From contig JADKHH010000003.1 of the NCBI GenBank assembly GCA_016721905.1, positions 310,001 to 374,000 on the forward strand: 64,000 nucleotides of DNA, written 5' to 3'. This DNA comes from Candidatus Opimibacter skivensis. GTDB lineage: Bacteria > Bacteroidota > Bacteroidia > Chitinophagales > Saprospiraceae. The number at the start of each line of letters is the position of its first letter. The stretch's first letter is position 1. The position numbers were made by a program, and so were the translations under genes. Of this stretch, positions 1-7,837 are shown piece after piece. The notes below the pieces were generated by a model. The model ran no database searches. It was given only the letters and a program-made list of their open reading frames with translations, and was not told the origin of the DNA.

Positions 1-665
1 ATCTTTCATTTTACAATCCTGAAACAAAGAATTATAGACAGTACGCGACTGTGCATGAAATACCTGAGATAACAGATGGTAAGCCGCATTTCACGCGGAT
101 CATCTATCGTGACGGTCGTCTACAGATTTATCTTGACTCGTATCTTTTTCCGGTATTGTCAGTTAAGTTAGATGTAGCTGCTAAGATCAATAGTCCGGAT
201 CACACAGCATGGCTAGGATTTACTGCATCCACTTCCGGATTCCATGCTAATCATGATCTGTTGTCCTGGTCGGTTAAAGAACTTGTACCCAAACCTGCTG
301 ATATTGCGGTAGACTCTATCGTCGTGTTGGAGAAAGGATCCCTTCAGGTGAAGAACCGAAAACTGACCATCAATGTGTGGGATCACAATACCATTGACGG
401 GGATATCATCTCCCTGAAATTGGGGGAGGAATGGATTCTCGCCGAATATGAACTCACTGCCAAGAAAAAACAGATCGACCTCACACTTACAGGTTTTGGC
501 CAGGATCTCGTGCTTTATGCGCACAATGTCGGAATGGTACCACCCAATACGGCAAGTATCAGTGTCTTTGATGGGATTACGACTCAACGGGTCAGCCTTG
601 AATCCAATATGGAAACGAGTGAAGCTATCAAGATCGTTTTCACCGGTGAAGACGGGAATGAGTAA
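1..665 (+). CDS. L-type lectin-like domain protein, C-terminal part (5' end outside window)
   Basis: The reading frame is open from base 3 to the TAA at 663-665, so the gene begins upstream of the window and the GTG at 51 is probably an internal Val. The visible 220 residues begin in a segment resembling the end of a bacterial L-type (legume-like) lectin beta-sandwich (AWLGFTASTSGFHANHDLLS is typical of the last strands). A second beta-rich domain of about 110 residues follows (INVWDHNTIDGDIISLKL and DLVLYAHNVGMVPPNTASI), a module I associate with secreted Bacteroidota proteins. No sorting signal is visible at the C-terminus. A carbohydrate-binding extracytoplasmic role is an inference from the fold. 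The stop codon directly abuts the GTG of the next gene, so the two may be co-transcribed. Confidence 0.6.
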   Translation, partial: LSFYNPETKNYRQYATVHEIPEITDGKPHFTRIIYRDGRLQIYLDSYLFPVLSVKLDVAAKINSPDHTAWLGFTASTSGFHANHDLLSWSVKELVPKPADIAVDSIVVLEKGSLQVKNRKLTINVWDHNTIDGDIISLKLGEEWILAEYELTAKKKQIDLTLTGFGQDLVLYAHNVGMVPPNTASISVFDGITTQRVSLESNMETSEAIKIVFTGEDGNE

Positions 666-1403
666 GTGACCACCTTAGCAGAAGAGGCACCGGAATTTTT
701 CGATTGGCAGGGTTTAAAAATATTCCAGCACGAGACAGTACATAAAGTGGGTACTGATGCTGTCTTGCTTGCTTCATGGACAGCACGATTGGTTGAAGAC
801 GTGCCTTCCTTTATCCTGGATGCAGGCACGGGTTCAGGTATTCTTGCGCTCATGATGGCTAAGGCCTTTCCTTCTTCCAAAATATTTGCGGTGGATATTG
901 ATCAAGATGCCCTCCGGCTAGCTGCCATGAATGCTTCAACTGCATTGGTTGATAACAGGATCCAGGTCTCCTATGAAAACATGCTAGCACCACCTGCATC
1001 TGAATCGCCCGCTTATAACCTAATCCTTTGTAATCCTCCATTCTACCACACCACTAACTTGCCTGACAGCGAGTACAAGGCGAGGGCTAAACATAGCACT
1101 GCGCCAATACATGAATGGATGAACGGCTTGCTGAGCCGACTTGCCACGTCAGGGCAACTGTGCATTATAGTACCTGCGGAAGCGGCAGCAAAATGGATTA
1201 GCGCAGCCAACCTGGTAGGGTACCATAACCAACAAAGAATGGACGTGTTTTCATTTGATGCGGATACCAAGCCGAAACGAACTTTATTGCATTTCGGTAA
1301 AGACCTGATCAAACCAACTTTCAGCAGGATCGTGATTTATTCACCTGATCAAAGTTATACAAATGCATACCTGCATTTGACGGGTATCCAACCAGGTAAA
1401 TAA
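666..1403 (+). CDS. trmN6: tRNA1(Val) (adenine(37)-N6)-methyltransferase family protein
   Basis: The 245-residue product is a class I SAM-dependent methyltransferase of the YfiC/TrmN6 family, which N6-methylates A37 of tRNA-Val. Visible features are the family opening FQHETVHKVGTDAVLLASW, the SAM-binding glycine motif LDAGTGSGILALMMA near residue 43, the acidic motif II (IFAVDID) and the catalytic NPPFY of amino-methyltransferases near residue 120. Length matches the family. The start is GTG at 666, directly after the upstream TAA; no in-frame ATG lies before the conserved HETVHKVGTD segment. Substrate assignment is by family. Confidence 0.88.
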   Translation: MTTLAEEAPEFFDWQGLKIFQHETVHKVGTDAVLLASWTARLVEDVPSFILDAGTGSGILALMMAKAFPSSKIFAVDIDQDALRLAAMNASTALVDNRIQVSYENMLAPPASESPAYNLILCNPPFYHTTNLPDSEYKARAKHSTAPIHEWMNGLLSRLATSGQLCIIVPAEAAAKWISAANLVGYHNQQRMDVFSFDADTKPKRTLLHFGKDLIKPTFSRIVIYSPDQSYTNAYLHLTGIQPGK

Positions 1404-1435
1404 CCTGCATTCTTCATCCGCCGTAGACGAAAACC

Positions 1436-1470
1436 AAAAAAAAAGGTGACACTTATACAGTAATCACCTT
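1436..1470 (-). terminator. Rho-independent terminator of the small HTH gene
   Basis: On the minus strand a 7-bp stem AAGGTGA/TCACCTT (1464-1470 with 1443-1449) is followed by a run of eight or more T. It begins three bases after the stop codon of the HTH gene that ends at 1473. Confidence 0.75.
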
Positions 1471-1472
1471 AA

Positions 1473-1739
1473 TTAATTATGCGCCATCGCATCGTGTGTG
1501 GACTCTTCGATGATCTTCCTTGCGAGGTTGATGATCGTTTCATCTTCCAGATGTACAATGCCTCCATCCGGACCCGGTTCAATATGTTGCGAAACGATTT
1601 GTCCGTTTTCGTATTTTTTTGCGCCAAAATAATTTCTGACTGTTTGCTCCTCTAACTTGAGTTCGTCAGCAATCCGCTTAACACCGCCGGTTGGCAATGC
1701 ATGCTTGATCCTTCTCAATTCTTCGAAAGTGATATTCAT
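1473..1739 (-). CDS. Small helix-turn-helix DNA-binding protein
   Basis: This 88-residue acidic-tailed protein begins MNITFEELRRIKHALPTGG. It carries a predicted helix-turn-helix around residues 18-40 (GGVKRIADELKLEEQTVRNY). The rest (HIEPGPDGGIVHLEDETII) resembles a C-terminal segment found in short Bacteroidota proteins annotated as DNA-binding. It is monocistronic, with its own terminator at 1436-1470. The 297 bp upstream hold no other gene. A regulatory role is an inference; targets cannot be read from the sequence. Confidence 0.7.
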   Translation of the reverse strand: MNITFEELRRIKHALPTGGVKRIADELKLEEQTVRNYFGAKKYENGQIVSQHIEPGPDGGIVHLEDETIINLARKIIEESTHDAMAHN

Positions 1740-1866
1740 ACTTTAGAAAGTTGTGATTAAAAGATGAAAATAATTACCGTTTGAAAGTTAGGACTAAATC
1801 ACCAATCAGGGAAATAATTTTACGGAAAAATGACACTTTTTTGTCCTTGCGGATCGCTAGAGAAGG

Positions 1867-1893
1867 GTAACTCAATGGGAGAGCGGGAGTTAC
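1867..1893. repeat. Inverted repeat in the 1740-2036 intergenic region
   Basis: GTAACTC (1867-1873) and GAGTTAC (1887-1893) form a 7-bp inverted repeat with a 13-base spacer, between the 5' end of the HTH gene and the 3' end of ald. It could be an operator or a weak terminator; no T-run follows on either strand. Nothing else is recognisable in 1740-2036. Confidence 0.3.
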
Positions 1894-2036
1894 GTATGCA
1901 TTGGATGCCATTATACCTATCTCCAGCATAATAGTACGGAATATCAATGCATAATATTATGATATACAGCGTATTATCAACTTTCTTTCCCTCTAGCCAG
2001 AAGCTGACAGGATTTAAATGTGGATTGAAATGTAAA

Positions 2037-3152
2037 CTACTGCAGTAAAGTATCAACACCGACAAATGGTAAGCCGAATGCTTCTGCAACTCCCTTGTAG
2101 ACCACTTTGCCATTGACTACATTCAAGCCGTTCTTAAGTGCGGCATCCTGGCGGCAGGCATTCTGCCAGCCTTTGTCAGCAAGCTTGATGGCATAGGGCA
2201 GGGTAGCATTGGTCAAGGCAATCGTAGAAGTATAAGGAACTGCACCGGGCATGTTGGCCACGCAGTAATGGACTACACCGTCGATCACAAAAATAGGGTC
2301 ATCATGTGTGGTCGGTCTGCAGGTTTCGATACAACCTCCCTGGTCTACGGCGACATCAACTAATACGGTACCTGGGCGCATTTCCTTGAGCATGTCCCGG
2401 GTAATCAGCATAGGAGCTTTCGCGCCTGGGATGAGGACTGCGCCGATGATTAAATCGTGATCACCAATCAGCTCACGAATGTTGACCTCGTTGGAATACA
2501 TGGTCGTGACATTTGGAGGCATGATGTCCGATAAATATCGCAAGCGATTAAGATTTACATCCATGATCGTGACATGTGCACCGAGACCTGCTGCCATCTT
2601 TGCGGCTTGTGTGCCTACAATACCACCGCCAAGCACTAGTACATTGGCAGGTGCTACACCTGGAACGCCTCCCAGGAGGACACCACGGCCTCCTTCAGGT
2701 TTTTCAAGAAATTTAGCACCTTCCTGCACCGCCATACGGCCGGCTACTTCGGACATAGGAACCAATAATGGTAAAGAACGGTCCGGCAGTTCAACGGTTT
2801 CATAGGCGAGACAAACTGACTCGCTTTTGATCATGGCATTTGTTAGTGGCTCATAGGATGCAAAATGGAAGTAGGTAAAAAGAAGCTGGTCTTTCTTGAT
2901 GAGCGGGTATTCCACAGCAATAGGCTCTTTCACCTTGATAATCATGTCAGCTACAGCATACACCTCTTCAATTGTCTGAAGGATAGTTGCTCCGCGTTGT
3001 TCATATGCAGCGTCTGTAAATCCGCTGTTTACGCCTGCGGTATGCTGTACATATACTTTATGGCCTCTTTTAGTCAGTTCCAGCGCGCCGGCAGGAGTGA
3101 GGGCAACACGATTTTCGTTGGTTTTGATTTCTTTTGGAACACCTATGATCAT
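2037..3152 (-). CDS. ald: Alanine dehydrogenase
   Basis: NAD-dependent alanine dehydrogenase interconverts L-alanine and pyruvate plus ammonia. The product starts MIIGVPKEIKTNENRVALTP, the canonical N-terminus. It carries the substrate lysine in IKVKEP, the catalytic histidine in FTYFHFAS, and a Rossmann glycine motif GGGIVGTQAAKMA near residue 175. I chose the ATG at 3150-3152 over longer in-frame starts because it gives 371 residues, the usual family length, and because a strong -7 box lies at 3180-3187, inside the longer reading frame. Transcribed alone toward the HTH gene. Confidence 0.95.
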   Translation of the reverse strand: MIIGVPKEIKTNENRVALTPAGALELTKRGHKVYVQHTAGVNSGFTDAAYEQRGATILQTIEEVYAVADMIIKVKEPIAVEYPLIKKDQLLFTYFHFASYEPLTNAMIKSESVCLAYETVELPDRSLPLLVPMSEVAGRMAVQEGAKFLEKPEGGRGVLLGGVPGVAPANVLVLGGGIVGTQAAKMAAGLGAHVTIMDVNLNRLRYLSDIMPPNVTTMYSNEVNIRELIGDHDLIIGAVLIPGAKAPMLITRDMLKEMRPGTVLVDVAVDQGGCIETCRPTTHDDPIFVIDGVVHYCVANMPGAVPYTSTIALTNATLPYAIKLADKGWQNACRQDAALKNGLNVVNGKVVYKGVAEAFGLPFVGVDTLLQ

Positions 3153-3179
3153 AACAGCGGGTTGTTTTTTTAAGTGCGC

Positions 3180-3209
3180 CAAAGGTATATAATTAGGATT
3201 GATAGGCAA
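3180..3209 (-). promoter_or_regulatory. Bacteroidota-type promoter of ald
   Basis: Reading the minus strand, TTG (3207-3209), 19 bases, then TACCTTTG (3180-3187) matches the Bacteroidota -33/-7 consensus TTG-N(17-23)-TAnnTTTG. Transcription would begin near 3174, giving a leader of about 20 nt before the ATG at 3152. Confidence 0.7.
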
Positions 3210-3250
3210 AGGCAAAGGCTGAGGCGAAGGCAAAGTACAGGAAAGGGACG

Positions 3251-3280
3251 AGTACGGACAGGACGCGTCCTGTCCGTACT
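3251..3280. repeat. Perfect 30-bp palindrome
   Basis: AGTACGGACAGGACG is followed immediately by its exact reverse complement, with no loop. It lies between the ald promoter and the 3' end of the 6S-like RNA. A loop-free palindrome suggests a protein-binding site or a dispersed repeat unit rather than an RNA hairpin. Confidence 0.6.
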
Positions 3281-3303
3281 GGACTTTTTCTCAGCCTGTT
3301 TTA

Positions 3304-3335
3304 CAAAAAAAAAGCCCCCTCCTTCGAGCGGGCTT
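3304..3335 (-). terminator. Rho-independent terminator of the 6S-like RNA
   Basis: On the minus strand a stem AAGCCCGCTC-GAAG-GAGGGGGCTT (one mismatch) is followed by an uninterrupted run of nine T. Confidence 0.8.
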
Positions 3336-3464
3336 AAGGTTAACTAAAACTAAGATCACACTTCTTATCTGGACGACAGCCTTGAGGGCTCCCGGTGAGA
3401 TTCTTATTTGGGCTCGTGACTTTTCACGAACTATTGTGATTTAATATTCATCAAACCACAACTT
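3304..3464 (-). ncRNA. Structured non-coding RNA, 6S RNA (6S-Flavo-like) candidate
   Basis: No ORF explains this stretch, but it has all the parts of a small RNA gene on the minus strand. A -7 box TATATTTG lies at 3471-3478. A long closing stem pairs 3435-3457 with 3338-3360 (ATCACA/TGTGAT and GGTT/AACC ends with weaker pairs between). Inside it are a small hairpin TCGTG-AAAAGT-CACGA (about 3415-3431) and a GC-rich apical arm around 3370-3400. A strong terminator, GCCC-type stem at 3312-3335 followed by nine T, ends it. One long interrupted rod with a side hairpin in a central bubble is the architecture of 6S RNA, which binds RNA polymerase. Identity rests on architecture only. Confidence 0.55.
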
Positions 3465-3596
3465 GTGTGACAAATATAAAAACATATTACGATTAGTTGT
3501 TATATGTAAATCACTTTTTATCAGCAAAAAATAAAGAATTAAAATTTGTAATATGTTTTTGGCTGAAAATCTAGCTGATATGAGAGGGCAAATCAA

Positions 3597-4385
3597 CTAC
3601 CGGGAGGTCATTTTTTTTAGCATCCGAACCGCATTCCTCCCTTTTTCACCCAAATCGAGGGAAAAGTCATTCACGTAGAGGTTGATATGGCTTTTCATCA
3701 CCTCTTCATCCATCTCCTGGGCGAACTGCCATACATAGGGCATTACCTTTTCTTCGTGGTTTCTGGCAAAGTGTACACTTTCCCTGATCAATTGGTCGAC
3801 ATGGTTTACGACTTCTTGAGGTAGTCGGTGGGATGTAAAAATTCCACCGAGTGGTATGGGTAGGCCTGTCAACATTTCCCATTCTTCACCGAGGTCAGTG
3901 ATTTTCAGCAGGCCTTTGGATTCGTAGGTGAACCTGTTTTCATGGATAATGACTCCCGCGGGGAATTCGTCGTGGAGCACGGCTTCTTCTATTTTATCAA
4001 AAGAAAGGAACCGTTTATTGACTGCTTGCGGATAAAAGATCGAGAACAGGAGATGGGCGGTTGTCCATTTACCGGGTAGTGCAATGGGGCCCTCCATGAT
4101 AGATTCTCGGGTCAGGGGGGATTTGGAGATGAGTAAAGGACCGCACTTATTGCCGAGTGCTGCGCCGGAGGAAAGCAGCGTGTATTTGTCGTCCAGTGAA
4201 AGTGCCCTGTTAAAGCTGATCTTGGAGACATCGAGCAGTTCATTGGCGGCCCACTCGTTGAGGGTTTCGACATCTGCCATCCGCACCTCAAAATCCAGGT
4301 TGCCGGTGTCGATCCAACCGTTGACCAGGGCAGCAAACATATACGTATCATTGGGGCATGGGGAAAAACCCAGGGTTAGTTTCAT
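3597..4385 (-). CDS. mqnD: 1,4-dihydroxy-6-naphthoate synthase
   Basis: MqnD converts cyclic de-hypoxanthine futalosine to 1,4-dihydroxy-6-naphthoate in the futalosine route to menaquinone. The product shows the family signature KLTLGFSPCPNDTYMFAAL at its N-terminus and the periplasmic-binding-protein-like fold typical of MqnA/MqnD (DVSKISFNRAL, LGNKCGPLLIS, HENRFTYESKGL). I chose ATG 4385 (262 residues), since the ten extra residues from 4415 are not family-like. It is divergent from the pseudouridine synthase at 4421, with only 35 bp between the starts. No other mqn gene is in the window. Confidence 0.92.
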   Translation of the reverse strand: MKLTLGFSPCPNDTYMFAALVNGWIDTGNLDFEVRMADVETLNEWAANELLDVSKISFNRALSLDDKYTLLSSGAALGNKCGPLLISKSPLTRESIMEGPIALPGKWTTAHLLFSIFYPQAVNKRFLSFDKIEEAVLHDEFPAGVIIHENRFTYESKGLLKITDLGEEWEMLTGLPIPLGGIFTSHRLPQEVVNHVDQLIRESVHFARNHEEKVMPYVWQFAQEMDEEVMKSHINLYVNDFSLDLGEKGRNAVRMLKKMTSR

Positions 4386-4420
4386 TGACTCCATTGAAAG
4401 TGGTATTTTGTGCACCGGCT

Positions 4421-5125
4421 ATGAACGACCTCGAAATAATTTATGAAGATAACCACCTGATAGCCATAAACAAGCCAAATGGCCTTCTCGTTCACACGGA
4501 TGATACAGGTGATACCAGCCTTGAGCAGATGCTCAAGGAGTACCTGAAGGAAAAATACAAGAAGCCCGGAAACGTCTTTCTGCAATCGTGCCACCGTCTG
4601 GACCGGCCGGTGAGTGGGGCTTTGATTTTTGCTAAGACCTCCAAGGGCAAGGAAAGGATGAGCGCGTTGTTTGCATCACGCAAAGTTGACAAGACCTACC
4701 TCGCCCTGGTTTCCCGGTTTCCTGATCCCGATGAAGGGGATCTTGAAACGTGGATATTAAAGGACAGGGTGAAAAACACCGTGGAGGTGGTCAAGGGCGA
4801 AAAATCCGGCGCGGTGAAGGCCAGGACCTTATATAAGACATTAGGTAAAGTGGGCAACTTCTTCCTGGTCAGGTTGCATCCCCTCACAGGTAAATCTCAT
4901 CAGTTACGGGTGCATATGAAGTTTTTAGGTTGTCCTATAGCAGGAGACGTCAAATATGGCGGCCCTTCTATTGATGATCCTTCATCGATCCTGTTACATT
5001 GCCGAAAGATGGAATTTATCCATCCGATCCAGAAAGTACCTGTTGTCTTGATTGCTGATATACCTCGACAAACCTTATGGAATAAGGGTCGTAGGGATAT
5101 TACAGCGCTGGAGGCTTCTGAATAG
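4421..5125 (+). CDS. RluA-family pseudouridine synthase (tRNA/rRNA)
   Basis: This 234-residue enzyme isomerises uridine in structured RNA. It begins MNDLEIIYEDNHLIAINKP, carries the catalytic-aspartate motif HRLDRPVSGALIFAK near residue 57, and the family core motifs KTYLALVS and GKSHQLRVHMKFLGCPI. There is no N-terminal S4 domain, so it resembles TruC/RluA-type enzymes rather than RluD; the exact target base cannot be read from the sequence. Its start is 35 bp from that of divergent mqnD. The SRP RNA promoter begins 12 bp after its stop codon. Confidence 0.9.
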   Translation: MNDLEIIYEDNHLIAINKPNGLLVHTDDTGDTSLEQMLKEYLKEKYKKPGNVFLQSCHRLDRPVSGALIFAKTSKGKERMSALFASRKVDKTYLALVSRFPDPDEGDLETWILKDRVKNTVEVVKGEKSGAVKARTLYKTLGKVGNFFLVRLHPLTGKSHQLRVHMKFLGCPIAGDVKYGGPSIDDPSSILLHCRKMEFIHPIQKVPVVLIADIPRQTLWNKGRRDITALEASE

Positions 5126-5137
5126 AAATTATTGCTT

Positions 5138-5145
5138 TACATTTG
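5138..5145 (+). promoter_or_regulatory. -7 box of the SRP RNA promoter
   Basis: TACATTTG matches the Bacteroidota -7 consensus TAnnTTTG and lies five bases before the predicted 5' end of the SRP RNA at 5150. No convincing TTG is seen at the expected -33 spacing. Confidence 0.6.
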
Positions 5146-5149
5146 TCGG

Positions 5150-5244
5150 GAGTGAGAGTCATACGACCAGCTCCTTTCAAACTCCCCCAGGGCAGAAATG
5201 CAGCAAGGGTAGAAAGTTGAGCGGTGCGATATGATTTCTCACTC
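5150..5244 (+). ncRNA. ffs: Bacterial small signal recognition particle RNA (4.5S)
   Basis: The SRP RNA pairs with Ffh to target membrane proteins to the translocon. The conserved domain IV core is seen as GGGCAGAAATGCAGCAAGG (5190-5208), followed by the GTTGAGCGGTGCG strand that closes the asymmetric loops. The ends pair perfectly: GAGTGAGA (5150-5157) with TCTCACTC (5237-5244), continued by GTCATA with TATGAT. At about 95 nt it is the short form lacking an Alu domain. A T-rich tract (5246-5253) may terminate it. It overlaps the start of a longer open frame, which supports the downstream ATG at 5273 for the next gene. Confidence 0.92.
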
Positions 5245-5272
5245 ATTTTTATTTACTATAAACCTCCCTGAT

Positions 5273-5941
5273 ATGAAGTTTTTTATCGATACAGCCAATA
5301 TTGATCAGATCAAAGAGGCTGCAGAGCTTGGTATACTCGATGGTGTTACCACCAATCCTTCCCTGATGGCCAAAGAAGGGATCACAGGCACTGACAATAT
5401 CTACAAACATTATAAGGCTATCTGTGCCATCGTTGATGGTGACGTCAGTGCAGAAGTCATTTCTACTGATTATAAGGGGATGATTGAAGAAGGTCAGCTT
5501 CTCGCCGATCTCGCTCCCAATATTGTCGTCAAAGTCCCGATGACCAAAGACGGTATAAAGGCCATTCACTGGCTGACCAGTCATAATATCCGCACCAATT
5601 GTACTCTTGTATTTTCAGCCGGCCAGGCTATCCTCGCCGCTAAAGCAGGGGCTACCTATTTGTCTCCTTTTATTGGAAGAGTTGATGATATCAACTGGGA
5701 TGGCATGGCGCTGATCCAGGATATTGCAGACATATATGCCATTCAAGGTTATGATACAGCTATACTAGCGGCTTCTATCCGAACATCGAAGCAAATCGTT
5801 GATGCAGCAAAGGCTGGAGCTGATGTTGTCACCTGTCCGCTGTCCGCTATACTGGGATTGTTGAAGCATCCACTGACTGATATTGGATTGGCGCAGTTTC
5901 TGGCGGATCATAAGAAAGCTGAAGAAGGAAGTGAAAAGTGA
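5273..5941 (+). CDS. Transaldolase / fructose-6-phosphate aldolase family (TalC-like)
   Basis: The 222-residue product is the compact single-barrel transaldolase type, which moves a dihydroxyacetone unit between sugar phosphates in the pentose phosphate pathway. It begins MKFFIDTANIDQIKEAAELG and shows DGVTTNPSLM and the Schiff-base lysine in VVKVPMT. SAEVIS carries Glu where fructose-6-phosphate aldolases usually have Gln, so true transaldolase activity is more likely. Start ATG 5273 is chosen because upstream codons lie inside the SRP RNA. The last residues (EEGSEK) are encoded by the edge of a period-7 tandem repeat that continues past the stop. Confidence 0.88.
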   Translation: MKFFIDTANIDQIKEAAELGILDGVTTNPSLMAKEGITGTDNIYKHYKAICAIVDGDVSAEVISTDYKGMIEEGQLLADLAPNIVVKVPMTKDGIKAIHWLTSHNIRTNCTLVFSAGQAILAAKAGATYLSPFIGRVDDINWDGMALIQDIADIYAIQGYDTAILAASIRTSKQIVDAAKAGADVVTCPLSAILGLLKHPLTDIGLAQFLADHKKAEEGSEK

Positions 5942-5961
5942 AGAGTGAAGAGTGAAAAGTG
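5927..5961 (+). repeat. Period-7 tandem repeat (GTGAAAA/GTGAAGA)
   Basis: About five copies of a 7-base unit run through the 3' end of the transaldolase gene into the spacer. The same unit recurs at 14553-14575, 24003-24045 and, inverted, near 63335-63382. Confidence 0.75.
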
Positions 5962-5972
5962 ACCGATTGGTG

Positions 5973-6190
5973 CATGATTTTACTCTAGCGTCAGGAGACG
6001 CAAGAATCAGTAGCATTTAAGTCAGAGATTTCAGAAGTAATCATGATTTGACTCTAGCGTCAGGAGACGCAAAGCATATGGCATTCAAGTCTGGAGACTT
6101 GAACGAACGCGAGAATAGAGGATGATTTAACTCTAGCGTCTGGAGACGCAAAGCACATGGCATTCAAGTCTGGAGACTTGAACGAGCGGG
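5973..6190. repeat. Three copies of a two-hairpin dispersed repeat
   Basis: Three units start at about 5973, 6042 and 6122. Each reads GATTT-ACTCTAGCGTC, a hairpin GCGTC-AGGA-GACGC, a spacer AAGCATATGGCATT, a second hairpin CAAGTC-TGGA-GACTTG, then AACGA. The second hairpin is decayed in the first unit. In the third, the first loop changes but the stem is kept. Two more units lie at 24111-24262. Stem-preserving variation suggests selection or spread as a folded element. No ORF is credible here. Confidence 0.75.
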
Positions 6191-6349
6191 ATAAAAAAAA
6201 GACTGTACAAGCCGAAGTTTGTTTTGGGCCCCAAAGTAAAGTCCGGAGCGCCCGGTACATGTTCAGCAATCCTCTGTCCCGCTTAGGAATCTGCCGCATG
6301 GAAGATGCCACAGAATTGAGGCCCGCCCTAATGATGTACCAAAACTAAT
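6191..6349. other. Unexplained non-coding block with terminal inverted repeat
   Basis: After the two-hairpin repeats comes a GC-richer block with no convincing gene. GGTACAT (about 6255) and ATGTACC (about 6335) form an inverted repeat enclosing about 75 bases, preceded by a near-palindrome TTTGGGCCCCAAA. Short open frames on both strands run into the flanking repeats and have no recognisable domain. It could be a small RNA, a mobile-element relic or another repeat family. Beyond it, 6350-6503 shows nothing I recognise. Confidence 0.3.
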
Positions 6350-6503
6350 CCTCATGTTTGTCATGTTGAGCCAAAACAGCGGAGGGCTTGTAACAGTCTT
6401 ATAAATCTAATTGATTCGTGTATCAATGAAATAAAGCTAAGGCTTTGGCGGTAGAAAAGCAAATAAAAAATAAGGAAAATTTCAACTAAAATCATTGACC
6501 GGT

Positions 6504-7427
6504 TTAGGCTTCCTCTTGTGCGAGGAGATCACGGTTGATGGCGATGGAAGCATTGAGTTCATATCCCAGCAGGATGATGAATGAGTTGAGCTGAAGCCAT
6601 ACGAGGATCAGGATCAGCGCTCCGATAGAGCCATAGATTTTATTGTAGGCGAAAATATTGGTAACATAAATAGAGAACAATACGGAGCTGATGATAGAGA
6701 GAATAGTGGCGAGTGTTGCTCCAGGTGTAAAATATCTAAGTTTGGTTTTGAAGGCTGGACCAAAGCGGTAAATGATACTGATGCCTAAATAATAGAAGAC
6801 GAAGGAAATGATCCATCGGAGATAACTAAAAATCGCACTGGGTGAATTCTGTGACCCACTTGATGACAATAAATTCTGGAGAATAGGCTTGCCGATGATG
6901 ATGACAACCAACGACCCCACCATGAACAAGCCGAGCAGCATGGTCAGGTAAATAGCTCTCCATTCCCGTTGCAAGAGGTTTTGTTTTTTATACGTGGTTT
7001 CGTAGCTTTTGTGAAATCCCTTCAGCATAGAGCTAACTCCATTGGAAGCAAAAAAGATGGCCAGTAATAAACTCAAACTCAACAGGCCTTCTTTGCCTGT
7101 CTGCGTCATTTCAACGATAATATTATTGATATAGGTTGACATTTCACTAGGAAGGAGGTCCACATAATTTCGCTGAAATGCTGATACCATATTATCAATC
7201 GGCAAATAGGGGAGCAATGATAAAATCACGAGCAGTCCAGGAAAAATGGAAAGGAAGAAGCTGTAGGCCATTGAATTTGACCTGACCATAATATCATCCC
7301 TGAGAATTTCTTTCCAAACATATTTCAATATGATGGCGATGGGTATACCATTAAAACCCGGAAGGCTCTGTCTGTACAACAAGGCTCTGAACTCTCTATA
7401 CTTCCGCTTCCAATAGGCTTTATTCAT
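6504..7427 (-). CDS. YihY/BrkB family inner-membrane protein
   Basis: The 307-residue integral membrane protein has the YihY signature near residues 45-75 (DDIMVRSNSMAYSFFLSIFP). About six hydrophobic segments follow, including LLSLSLLLAIFFASNGVSSM, LTMLLGLFMVGSLVVIIIG and LILILVWLQLNSFIILLG. The family was once called ribonuclease BN in error; its function is not settled. It is the last gene of a three-gene operon, overlapping the thioesterase gene by 4 bases. Confidence 0.88.
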   Translation of the reverse strand: MNKAYWKRKYREFRALLYRQSLPGFNGIPIAIILKYVWKEILRDDIMVRSNSMAYSFFLSIFPGLLVILSLLPYLPIDNMVSAFQRNYVDLLPSEMSTYINNIIVEMTQTGKEGLLSLSLLLAIFFASNGVSSMLKGFHKSYETTYKKQNLLQREWRAIYLTMLLGLFMVGSLVVIIIGKPILQNLLSSSGSQNSPSAIFSYLRWIISFVFYYLGISIIYRFGPAFKTKLRYFTPGATLATILSIISSVLFSIYVTNIFAYNKIYGSIGALILILVWLQLNSFIILLGYELNASIAINRDLLAQEEA

Positions 7428-7837
7428 CTGTAATAGGATCTGAGCGGATCTTTGATAAAATCAGGTGCGTCTATACGTTTTTGGGTCCGGGCATCCAGAA
7501 AGCACAATTGAACCAGTGCCCCATTGAGTAAGGTTCCTGCTTCATTGTGGATTTCGTACCTGAACCTGATATCCTTAGCGGGGAGTGAAGGTATCGTCGT
7601 GTGGATCGTCAACAAATCATCATAGCGTGCGGGCCTGAGATAGCGGACCTGCATATTCATTACCGGCATCCAGATGTGATGAAGTTTTTCAAGGTCGGCA
7701 TAAAGTACGCCCAGATTCCTGATGGCTTCAACCCTCGCCACTTCGTAGTATTGAGCATAAACGCCATAGTAGACAAAACCCATCTGATCTGTCTCACCAT
7801 AACGCACCCTTAGTTGCCAGGTATGCTGATAACTCAT
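7424..7837 (-). CDS. Acyl-CoA thioesterase, 4HBT/YbgC-like hotdog fold
   Basis: The 137-residue single-hotdog protein carries the active-site segment RVRYGETDQMGFVYYGVYAQ, with the catalytic Asp near residue 17, and then the long helix YYEVARVEAIRNLG. Such enzymes hydrolyse acyl-CoA thioesters; the acyl group is not predictable. Its start overlaps the stop of the arginine deiminase gene by 4 bases and its stop overlaps the YihY start by 4 bases, so the three are translationally coupled. Confidence 0.88.
   Translation of the reverse strand: MSYQHTWQLRVRYGETDQMGFVYYGVYAQYYEVARVEAIRNLGVLYADLEKLHHIWMPVMNMQVRYLRPARYDDLLTIHTTIPSLPAKDIRFRYEIHNEAGTLLNGALVQLCFLDARTQKRIDAPDFIKDPLRSYYR

Noticed and set aside
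6225..6310. RNase P RNA-like strings (AAAGTCCGG and CCACAGAAT)
   Set aside because: The order is superficially right but the total length is under half of a bacterial RNase P RNA and the conserved core between them is absent.
6060..6348. Open frames on both strands through the two-hairpin repeats and the orphan block
   Set aside because: They are partly translations of the repeats, contain no domain and have no start signals.
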